From Channallabes apus (Eukaryota > Chordata > Actinopteri > Siluriformes > Clariidae), in contig CM060107.1 in NCBI GenBank assembly GCA_030522415.1, forward strand, positions 19,910,553 through 19,974,552: 64,000 bases of DNA, given 5' to 3'. This document shows positions 56,212-64,000 of this stretch, one piece after another. Position 1 is the first letter of the stretch. Each line of letters opens with the position of its first letter. Under the pieces are notes generated by a model that was given only the letters and a program-made list of their open reading frames with translations, made no database searches and was not told the origin of the DNA. The position numbers were made by a program, and so were the translations under genes.

Positions 56212-56518
56212 GGCCTCATGTATCAACGCTGTGTACGCACAAAAACTTTGCTTACGTCAGTTTTCACGCTCACGGTCGGATTTACTAACAGTGAAATTAA
56301 CGTGAGAATGTGCGTTCTTCCACGCCAACTTCCTGTCTGGCGTACGTGTATTTCTTCTTGTGTGTGTTTGTTTTATTTCATTTGGCGACTCCTAGAGGCA
56401 ATAATGTTTAATTGCACACTACAGAGTATCGCACCAACACATGTGAAAAACATTGCTATTCATTTATAATTGATAAAATGGGTTAATTGACACAATATTT
56501 GTCTACCAATTATGTGAT

Positions 56519-56815
56519 TTAGGAACTGGCAGACTGCTCGGGGTTAAGCCAGTCATCTTTGAGCCGTGCAGTGCCAGCTGTATGGGACGGGATCATCCGC
56601 ATGTCTAGCAGTTATATATTAAAGCGCATTAAAGCGCAATTTGCAGCGATCGCCGGTTTTCCTAATGTAATCGGAGCGATCGACTGCACGCACATTGCTA
56701 TAAAGGCGCCATCTGAAGACGAATTTGTATACGTGAATCGGAAACATTTCCATTGAATAAATGTGCAAATAATATGTGATGCTCAAACAGGTTGCATGAT
56801 CTGACTGCGGGCACC
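56519..56815 (+). pseudogene. Harbinger (HARBI1-like) transposase fragment
   Basis: LSQSSLSRAVPAVWDGIIRM is the helix-turn-helix segment, and FPNVIGAIDCTHIAIKAPSE is the first catalytic block (GxxDxTH) of the DDE_4 nuclease. It is followed by FVYVNRKHFH, a TGA, then the INVQIICDA strand. The second half of the nuclease is replaced by a minisatellite. Harbinger transposases act together with a Myb-like partner, of which a trace lies at 57048-57278. Confidence 0.88.
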
Positions 56816-56897
56816 CCACCGTTGCATGATCTGACCGCGCGCATACCCCCCCGCCCCGTTGCATGATCTGACTGCGCGCCCCGTTGCATGATCTGGG
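56789..56897 (+). repeat. Minisatellite GTTGCATGATCTG
   Basis: Four copies of GTTGCATGATCTGACTGCGC-like units with variable C-rich spacers (for example CATACCCCCCCGCCCC). Confidence 0.88.
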
Positions 56898-57047
56898 GAA
56901 AAAACAATGCTAGACCAGGATGCCCCCTTCAAATTTCTCACTGCCACAAATATTAATTAATGGTCTGGTCTAGGACCGGCCCTGCTCAAATGCGCCTAAC
57001 AAATACTGTGGCAAGGTGGCCTGGGTCAACCCATGATTCATTCATCC

Positions 57048-57278
57048 TCACAAACAGCATGGCTGGGATGAGGCTCCAGGGTGCGCAATGGGTAGCTTCT
57101 TGGTGAGTGATGTATCTAAAGATATTATTCCAGCTAAGTTTTTTTTTAATTTGTTATTAATTCCAGAGGACAAACTTGCAAATAACACAGTTTTTCTCCG
57201 GTCTACCTCCGATAGGAGCACCTCCAAGTTTCTCTTCTTGCTTGCTTTTGCCATTGCTTTTTCGTTTGGTTTTGCCAA
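57048..57278 (-). pseudogene. Myb/SANT-like Harbinger partner protein, N-terminal fragment
   Basis: On the minus strand KRNLEVLLSEVDRRKTVLFA followed by SLSSGINNKLKK matches the first helix of the Myb/SANT-like protein that Harbinger elements encode next to their transposase. The remaining helices are missing and the frame passes into unrelated residues after KKN. Both genes of the element are therefore truncated. Confidence 0.75.
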
Positions 57279-58199
57279 AGTGGAGTCATTACCATATTTA
57301 TATGGGGGAGGAGGCAGGGAGGGGTTTTGCGCTCATGCATGTGCGCTCAATTTCACGTTAATTCGGATGTACAAAGAGAATATGCATGGGATTCTGCGTA
57401 CGCAGTGTTTTATACATCAGATTTTTTTAGTGCGTACGCACATTTACAGCTTTGTCCATACGCAATGTTTTAGTATGAATTCAACGCAAGTCTTTGTACA
57501 TGAGGCCCCTGATCTGTATAACCTCGGTCAGGTGACGTCATCTGATGAGACGCACCTGCAGGTTATAAACAGGAGTAAACCGGAAACATTCCTCAGATAT
57601 TTTAGTCTTCATGACAGCCTAGTTGTGTTTGCATGTCTGTGTGTAAACCAGCAAAAATAAGAAAGTGTTTAACTCATCGGTGTGGCAGAGTTTTAAACGA
57701 GATGTCCCTCCGTGTGTGATAAATCCATATCGGAGGGCGATCTCTACACTTACTGTTTCGATTAAAGTGCTTCGCGCGCGGCACATTCCTGGGGCTTACT
57801 CGTGAATCTGGCAGATGTGTGGGAGACGGATTCTCCTCCTTTCTCTTGCGCCCTTGCCGGATCGGGAAATTCCTCCGTCCACTCTCAAGCGCGCCCTGGT
57901 GCTTCTTGTGAATGGACAAGGATAGACATCCTCTCTCGCTTCCACGGAGATGGAAATAGCCTCCAAGCACTTGACATTAGATGGCAGGTTCTGTTGGGTG
58001 GCCGGGGGGCGGAGCCTCAATGATGCTCTCTCCCTTTTCTTAGCAATCTCCATGATCAGTTAACCCTTTCATGGAGTAAGCAGTATTCATCCTGTGATTT
58101 CGTGCCATCGACTTATTTATTTATTTAAATATAGTTGATGTGGAAGTACGGGGTTATAAGATGACGCCCAGATAGAAGAGACACTTCCAGGCTCTCTCC

Positions 58200-58690
58200 T
58201 GGGACATCATTCTCCCTGAAAAGCTAACACTTCCTTCCAAGCTGTGTAGATTTTCATCTTCCCTGGAGGGAAAAGCTTTTCAGGCAGCAAGTCAGGTTGG
58301 TGCTCCATTGCACACCATGGCGGTTTTGCAGGCCTACCAGACTGACCTGCTGATAGACTTTAGCACTGGCGGGGCTCTTGAAGATAGACTTGTCTCTTCC
58401 TGCAACAAAGCAGACGGCTCGTGCTATCGGCCATTTTATGGCTGCAATGGTTTCCGCGGAGAGGCACTTGTGGCTGAATCTCATGGGCATCCAAGATGAG
58501 GATTGTGCGTTCCTCATTGATGCCCCATCTCGCCTTCCGGCATGTTTGGCGGTGTCATTAACTCGGTCGCCACTAGGTTCGTGAGGCGAAGTTATATGGA
58601 CAAGCCTTCAGGAAATTCCTTCCCCGCCGTGCTCAAGAGTCGGGACTGTCGGCCACCCAGTCTCGACCGGGTCTGACTCTTGCAAGGCGT
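58200..58690 (+). pseudogene. DIRS gag-like ORF1, broken (copy C)
   Basis: FQAASQVGAPLHTMAVLQAY-type sequence, then in another frame ATKQTARAIGHFMAAMVSAE and RHLWLNLMGIQDEDCAFLID. It is parallel to 32471-33010 of copy B and shares its frameshift near the DREF/DRLV junction, so that break predates the divergence of the two copies. No intact protein is encoded. Confidence 0.72.
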
Positions 58691-59059
58691 GAAACACACA
58701 AGGAGAGTGTTTTTGAGCCGGGCACCCCCTCGTAAAGATTGGGGTGCGGCGCGCCGCACTTCGCAATCGACCTCAAAGAGGTCGGACTGGCATACTGTCT
58801 TCTTCACAAAGAAGTCCTGAGGCTCATGTGCCCAGGACCATGGGGGTGGCCCCCCAATGGGGAGAGACAAGTAGAATTCCTTTCGAGAATGCCCCCCAGG
58901 AGGTCGGTGTTCCTGCTCCGCCACCAGTGGTGTTTCGGGCAACACCGGTTTCCAATAAAGTGTTAGTTCTTCGTTTTTTTTTTTTCCTTCCATGTTTCAG
59001 GATGCCCAACATCTAACATCCCCCCGTCTAACCAAGCCGCCGAGACTTTGGCCCCTTTC

Positions 59060-60350
59060 GGAGAAACTGGCAGCGTGGAAGCTACTGCCAAGTATATCTC
59101 CTTGGGTACTAAGCACTGTAGAGAGAAGCTACAGGATTCAGGTCTCACACGGCCCTCCGTGTTTCAACGTCGTGGTCTCCACTTCCGTGAAACCGGAAAG
59201 GGCGCATCTGCTGACAGAGTTTGCTGGTAAAAAGGGCCATAGAACATGTTCCCCTACCAGACAAAGAGTCAAGCCACTACAGTCGGTATTTCTTGGTTCC
59301 CAAGAGGAACGGGGGGCCGCGTCCAATTTATTAAAAATAAATAAATACAGTACAGCTTCAAAATGTTGACTGTCAAAGTGATTGTTCTCAAATCCTACCA
59401 AGCGATTGATTTGTGACAATCGATCTGAAGGATGCATACTTTCATATAGAAATATTGCCACAACACATGTGGTTCCTGAGGTTCGCTTTCGGGGGCGAAG
59501 CTTACCAGTATCGGGTCCTTCCATTTGGTCTAGCTCTCTCACCCGCACATACACAAAATGCATGGATGCAGTTCTGGCTCTTTCAACTCCAGGGCATCTG
59601 GCCCAGTCTCATACTGTATGCTAGCGCTTCGACATCAGGATATCGTCCTAGCTCACCTTTGTTCATTAGAATTGAGACCCAACGCCACAAAAAGCGTGCT
59701 CTTTCCTGTTCAGAGGACAACATATTTGGGTGTCACATGGGATTCGATCATAAGGCGGGCACAGCTGTCTCCCGCTCATGTCGAATCCATTCTCAACACC
59801 CTCAAGGAAATCAAGCTAGACCAGAAAGTGACTGTTCATCACTTTCAGAGATCTTTAGCTCTCATGGCAGCTGTATCCACGGTGATAACTTTGGGCCTTC
59901 TGCACTTGAGAGCATTTCAGTTGTGGCTAAGAACCGGGGAATTTCACTCGAGGGCCAATCCCCAATAAGGTTTATGCGCCATGGGCTTCATACCCTTTCT
60001 ATGTGGTTCAGACCGCGGTTTCTGACTCTGCGTCCCACTCTAAGTCCGTCTTGTCATCACAAGATGCTAACGACAGATGCTTCCCTCACGGGCTGGGGTG
60101 CGGTCTTAGATGACCGTCCAGTCTAAGGGAGCTGGAGAGGTCATCTTCTCGCGCGGCACATTAATTGCCTCAAAAAGGATGGCTCCACTTCTGGCCCTAA
60201 AGCACTTCCTCCACCAGTTGAGAGGCTACCATGTCCTAGTGTGGGTGGATAACACTACGGTAGTCTCATATATTAATCGCCAGGGCGGACTGTGCTCATG
60301 CCACTTGAATAAACTAGCGCACCTGGTTCTGCTTTGGGCATAGGACAAGT
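59060..60350 (+). pseudogene. DIRS reverse transcriptase-RNase H, broken (copy C)
   Basis: VKPERAHLL and VPKRNGG-like segments, then an open stretch from 59413 with TIDLKDAYFHIEILPQHMW (motif A Asp) and YRVLPFGLALSP (motif B). The YIDD motif-C segment is deleted near 59600, where copy B still has it. Further on come TTYLGVTWDS, TTDASLTGWGAVLDD (RNase H first Asp) and LLALKHFLHQL with VWVDNTTVVSYINRQGG (further RNase H residues). TACAGTA at 59346-59352 and TACTGTA at 59612-59618 are insertions relative to copy B. Confidence 0.85.
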
Positions 60351-60679
60351 CCCTGTCCCTCAGGGTGATTTACATTTCAGGGCATATGAATGTGGGAGCA
60401 GATGTGCTGTCCAGTCAAGCTCTGACACACAGGGAATGGAAACCCCACCCCAAAGAAGTCAGTCAATCTGGGAGAGATTTCATGTAGCAGAGGTGGACCT
60501 CTTTACCTCGCAAGAAACAGCAAATGTCCCCTTTACTACTCTCTGACTCTTCCAGCTCCCCTGGGTCTGGACGCCTTGGCCCAGATTATGCCTTTATGCA
60601 GTTTTCCCGATAGCTCTGCTCCCGGGAGTCTTGGCGAGGATCGTCAACAGGGTTTGCGCCTCTTACTGATAGCGCCCCG

Positions 60680-61858
60680 TTGGCCGACCAGAGTGTGGTT
60701 CTTAGATCTAATATCTCTCCTCGACAGCTCACCGTCGGTGATTCCAGTGAGGAGGGATCTTCTGTCTCAGGCGCAGGGGACAATATTTCATCCCCGGCCC
60801 CAGCTTTGGAACCTTCACGTTTAGCCCCTGAACGGGATCAACTAAGTCAAGCTGGTCTTCCAGGCAGCGTAATTGAGACTATTCTAAGTGCTAGGGCTCC
60901 CTCCACTAGAAGAGGTTATGCCCTCAAATGGAATGTATTTGAAAGTTGGTGCATGACAAAACATGTAGACCTAGTCCACTGCCGAATTGTTTCAGTGCTG
61001 GAGTTTCTGCAGGAAAAATTGTCCTCAGGCTTGTGCCCTAGTACTCTCAGAACGTACACAGCCGCTTTTTCAGCCTTCCACATTCTGATTGATGGGGTTT
61101 CCCTGGGAAAACACCCTTTAGTTGCCCATTTCATTCGTGGAGCTAAACAGTTGAGGCCACCCACTAGAGCCACTGTCCCTTCGTGGGATTTATCTATCAT
61201 GCTCGAAGGTGTAATTGACACCCCTTTCGAACCACTACAGTCAGCGCCTATCAGGTTTCTGACCCTTAAGATGGTTTTTCTGATGGCTCTTACCTCTCTA
61301 AAGAGAATTGGAGATCTGCACGCCTTGTCAGTCTCCCCATCCTGCCTAGACTTTGCCCCTAGGCTAGTCAAGGCCATTTTGCATCCTCACCCGAAATATC
61401 TTCCGAAAGTTCCATTCTCAACAATGCACCCTGTTGTTCTTGAAGCTTTCTGTCCTCCGCATTTTACAGGTCCGGAGCAGGAGAGACTTACTGTGTCCAG
61501 TACGTGCTCTCCAGATTTACGTCCACTGCATCAGATCTCCAGATTTACGTCCATGCTTTTTATATGCTATGAGGGCCGCAACCGGGGGGCGGCCGCCACT
61601 ACAAAGACCTTGTCACACTGGGTGAGAGATGATATTGCTCTCTCCTATAAGGCACGTGGGCTCACTTTGGCTCTAGAAATTAGGGCTCATTCAACCAGGG
61701 GGATCGCTTCATCCATTGCGCTGGCAAGATGTATTCCCCTGCAGCAAGTGTGTGATGTGGCAGGTTGGTCCTCTCCGCACATATTTGTTAGATTTTATAG
61801 TCTGGGTGTTCATGCTACTCCGGGCTCACGGGTCCTCGAGTCAGCCTCCCAGAGATAG
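60680..61858 (+). CDS. DIRS tyrosine recombinase, open reading frame
   Basis: The longest clean catalytic frame in the window, 392 codons. Residues about 65-160 form the core-binding domain (RAPSTRRGYALKWNVFESWC). The catalytic residues are present in order: Arg209 in SLKRIGDL, His337 and Arg340 in HSTRG, Trp363/His367 in GWSSPHIF, and Tyr373 in RFYSL. It joins the circular DNA copy of the element to the genome by strand exchange. Residues about 270-292 differ from copy B because of compensating indels, so activity is doubtful. The methionine used lies in a disordered leader, so the true start may differ. The frame ends just before the internal complementary region. Confidence 0.82.
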   Translation: MADQSVVLRSNISPRQLTVGDSSEEGSSVSGAGDNISSPAPALEPSRLAPERDQLSQAGLPGSVIETILSARAPSTRRGYALKWNVFESWCMTKHVDLVHCRIVSVLEFLQEKLSSGLCPSTLRTYTAAFSAFHILIDGVSLGKHPLVAHFIRGAKQLRPPTRATVPSWDLSIMLEGVIDTPFEPLQSAPIRFLTLKMVFLMALTSLKRIGDLHALSVSPSCLDFAPRLVKAILHPHPKYLPKVPFSTMHPVVLEAFCPPHFTGPEQERLTVSSTCSPDLRPLHQISRFTSMLFICYEGRNRGAAATTKTLSHWVRDDIALSYKARGLTLALEIRAHSTRGIASSIALARCIPLQQVCDVAGWSSPHIFVRFYSLGVHATPGSRVLESASQR

Positions 61859-61939
61859 TTCTTTAGTTCTTTATGGGACTGACCTCGGCCTTTGTGCGCA
61901 CACGCTACACAACCTTGGGGTCCAGACACTTTCACTGCG

Positions 61940-62258
61940 GCGGCGTTGGTATTCTCGTTCCCATAGCATTTTCACACAGCATCGAATCTAGCCTTTGAAA
62001 GGGAACGTCTCGGGTTACTTTGCTGTAACCCTGTTCCCTCCAATGCCGCACTGCCTGCGTGACCGGACATCCCTTCAGACAAATTCGATCTTAGCAATGT
62101 TTCCGGTTTAAATCACCTGACTGAGGTTATATAAGAAAAAATGTGACGTGTTTGATACACACATGCTTCACAACCAGCAACACGAAAAGATGTTCCCATA
62201 GCGTTTTCACGCAGCATCTCATTCCCGCCTTTTCAGATAACAGAGTTACAGCAAACTT
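61940..62258 (+). repeat. DIRS internal complementary region and right terminal repeat (copy C)
   Basis: CATTTTCACACAGCATCGA then CTTTGAAAGGGAACG (61970-62010) is complementary to the DIRS left extreme. CACACATGCTTCACAACCAG to AGCGTTTTCACGCAGCATC (62156-62218) is the inverted terminal repeat. Confidence 0.8.
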
Positions 62259-62880
62259 CTTTACTACTTTTCAGGACTATGATGCCACACATGGAAATAA
62301 GGCAATAGGCAATTTTATGCAGTGTGAATTGTGTTGTGGGACACTGCCATTTTGTGATCACAATTCTCATAAGTGGGCCGTGCAGTTAGGAAAGATGTAC
62401 CCTCGTGATTTCATCATAGCAATGCTTTGTGTGCAGCGAAGCAGACAGTGGTTTCCGCAGCTATTTACTTTCATTAGAGCTTTGAGACTGTGGGTAGTTG
62501 TGTGCTCCAGTGGCACTAGAGCAATGTTTTCCTTTATTTGAGCTTTCTGATGACACCATTTGTTTTGTGCAGTCATTAATAATCTGCATTCATTGAATAA
62601 TTAGTGGTTTAAATAAAATATATGGGTATATTCTAGATACAATATAAAAAGGCACATTGTAGACTATGCAGACAAAGAGTATTTATTCAAAGGTAATTCT
62701 TTTATTTGGTCTAAAGTGAACTTTTTATTTATTTATTTTTTATTTTAGGACAACCAGAGGTCCAGTAACATGCAGCCATGAGGTTGATAAAAGTATATGT
62801 GCTTGCACATCTAAATCCATAATCCAGTCCAGTCTGAATGTTAGCCCACTCTCACCTTTTGAAATGTAGCAGAATGATAT
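62259..62880. other. Spacer without recognised gene
   Basis: An open frame of 132 codons (62143-62541) starts inside the DIRS end and shows no domain. Not accepted as a gene. Confidence 0.5.
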
Positions 62881-63755
62881 CAGTGGCGGCTGCTCTAAGC
62901 CTACAAGGGAAGCTCAGCTTCCCCTACTATGTCAGTAAATAAATGACCATGACCCTATTGCCACATATAGGGTATTTATATTGGTTTTAATAAAGTTGCG
63001 CTAGCACGCGTTCAATTTCATGACTAGCTTGTTTAGAATCAGGTATTTATTGTAGATTGTTTGACACGATTTTCTTGTCATACATTTCCGTGCCGCACAG
63101 CGCATTAAACCCTCCCCCTGAAGCCCAGCTTCTCTGAAGCTCTATGGGGAAGCACAGACTAGCTTTTTTCACTGCAGAAAAGCTGGACGGTAATTGAATA
63201 AATGCACCAAAATCGTCACTTACAGGGAAGCTGAGCCTCTCTGGGGGTGAATGAAGCAGTGGGCGGGACGGGATGCTGGGCTGCTGCATGATGATTGGAG
63301 AAGCTGTTTAAACGGCGGAACCCCTTTTTGATTGACAGCATGTTTTAAGTATACATCAGCGCTACAGACAGCGCATCGCTATTCCATTTTTAGGGGGGCT
63401 TTTTTTTTGTAATAAATATTGTTTTAAATAATGTCCCAAATCGTAAAATACTTTTATTAGCCTTAGAGTAGGGTTTCTGTCACTTTGATTTAGAAAAAGT
63501 TACTTTTTTACTGAATAGAAACAAACAAAAATAAAAGAATGATATTGAAAAGATGCTTTGTTTAATTACATTAAAACAATGTTTGTCTATATTAATGAAT
63601 TTGAATAAATAGCCTAGTACAGATTCGAGTTCAGTCCCATGCGGATTTGCAGGTGATTTTTTTAATGATAAATTTAATTATAATAAAAAATTTTATGATG
63701 AAGGCCAAATATGAGCTTCCCCTGTTACAAAAGCTAGCAGCTGCCATATTTATAT
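62881..63755. mobile_element. hAT-like non-autonomous element, degenerate ends
   Basis: The left end CAGTGGCGGCTGCTC continues to GGGAAGCTCAGCTTCCCC, and the right end near 63710-63752 reads, on the minus strand, GGCAGCTGCTAGC ... AGGGGAAGCTCA, an imperfect inverted match. The CAGTGGCGG start and GAAGCTCAGCTTC palindromes are typical of a common fish hAT family. No 8-bp duplication is clear and there is no transposase. Confidence 0.5.
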
Positions 63756-64000
63756 TACATCCATGTATGGTCAATAGCCATTTTCTTTTTCATGATTTAG
63801 CAATCACAGGCGAGCACATTACAGGACACTCTCTATAATGTCAGGTAACATTTGTCTGGAGTGTAAGCTCATGCTGAGTGCAAGCCCTATTTCCTGTCTA
63901 CCTGACTTCCGGTATTGATGCAGCTCCTTTGAATACTGCCTATTTTCCCTCCAAAGCTATTGTCACATGGAACATGGCTGGAAATTGCTGTTGCGAGCAG
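63756..64000. other. Window end, no feature recognised
   Basis: Short unassigned sequence. Confidence 0.4.

Larger units (their letters stand above)
56212..57510. mobile_element. PIF/Harbinger-like transposon, internally deleted
   Basis: Terminal inverted repeats CAGGGGCCTCATGTA (about 56212) and TACATGAGGCCCCTG (ending about 57510), with related GTACGCAC-rich subterminal DNA on both sides. It holds remnants of both Harbinger genes in convergent order: transposase on plus, Myb-like protein on minus. The expected 3-bp target duplication is not seen, and the right end abuts DIRS copy C. Confidence 0.85.
57515..62258 (+). mobile_element. DIRS-like retrotransposon, near complete (copy C)
   Basis: It begins in the left terminal repeat (TATAACCTCGGTCAGGTGAC), lacking the first ~110 bp present in copy B, and ends near GTTACAGCAAA at 62258. 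Internal order as copy B. It keeps the RNase H segment that copy B lost and an open tyrosine recombinase frame, but has lost the YIDD-encoding segment. Confidence 0.86.

Noticed and set aside
62143..62541. 132-codon frame
   Set aside because: It begins inside the DIRS terminal repeat and shows no domain or codon pattern suggestive of a gene.

Overview
This window looks like a transposable-element graveyard from a teleost fish nuclear genome. The reasons are the element mix (several Tc1/mariner families, DIRS tyrosine-recombinase retrotransposons, CR1/L2-type LINEs, SCAN-gag Ty3/Gypsy, hAT, PIF/Harbinger, piggyBac-like foldbacks, tRNA-derived SINEs), the AT-rich background, dense CA/GT/GATA-type microsatellites and the absence of bacterial gene organisation. 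An ostariophysan (catfish-like) fish is plausible but not proven. I recognise no host gene exon; nearly every long reading frame is transposon protein, and nearly all are broken.

Layout. 1-4.6 kb: the 3' end of a DIRS element, a Tc1-like transposon with IR/DR ends and TA target duplications, then a piggyBac-like foldback with TTAA duplications. 4.6-10 kb: mostly unannotated spacer with two SINEs. 10-13 kb: the 5' half (gag-protease and 5' LTR) of a Gypsy element on the minus strand, with an amplified primer-binding-site minisatellite. 13.4-15.3 kb: a hAT-type element with a perfect 8-bp target duplication, itself holding a truncated CR1/L2-like LINE. 16.2-17.3 kb: two Tc1-like relics. 18.65-31.3 kb: a nest, in which a Tc1-like element is split by a nearly complete two-ORF LINE on the minus strand, and that LINE is split by a ~6.2-kb element made of inverted repeats and tRNA-like modules.

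31.3-37.9 kb: another Tc1-like relic split by a near-complete DIRS element, which contains a third Tc1-like fragment. 38.6-43.4 kb: a CACTG-ended MITE, a SINE with exact target duplications, a mariner relic and a solo Gypsy LTR. 45-51 kb: a DIRS scrap split by a SINE, then an L2-type LINE interrupted by a solo LTR, which is interrupted by an IS630/Tc1-like transposon whose transposase carries a 7-residue repeat array. 51-56 kb: repeat-rich non-coding DNA, a Gypsy 3' end and a GACGTCC-rich repeat. 56.2-57.5 kb: a PIF/Harbinger relic. 57.5-62.3 kb: a second DIRS element with the only long open tyrosine recombinase frame. 62.9-63.8 kb: a hAT-like non-autonomous element.

The most striking signal cuts across all elements. 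The heptamer TACTGTA/TACAGTA (each the reverse complement of the other) occurs about 70 times by my eye count, where base composition predicts roughly 14. In several places a second copy of the same sequence has a plain TA there, or deleting five bases restores a broken frame. This is the expected scar of Tc1-like transposons with CAG ends excising from TA sites, so the window appears to record dozens of past insertion-excision events.
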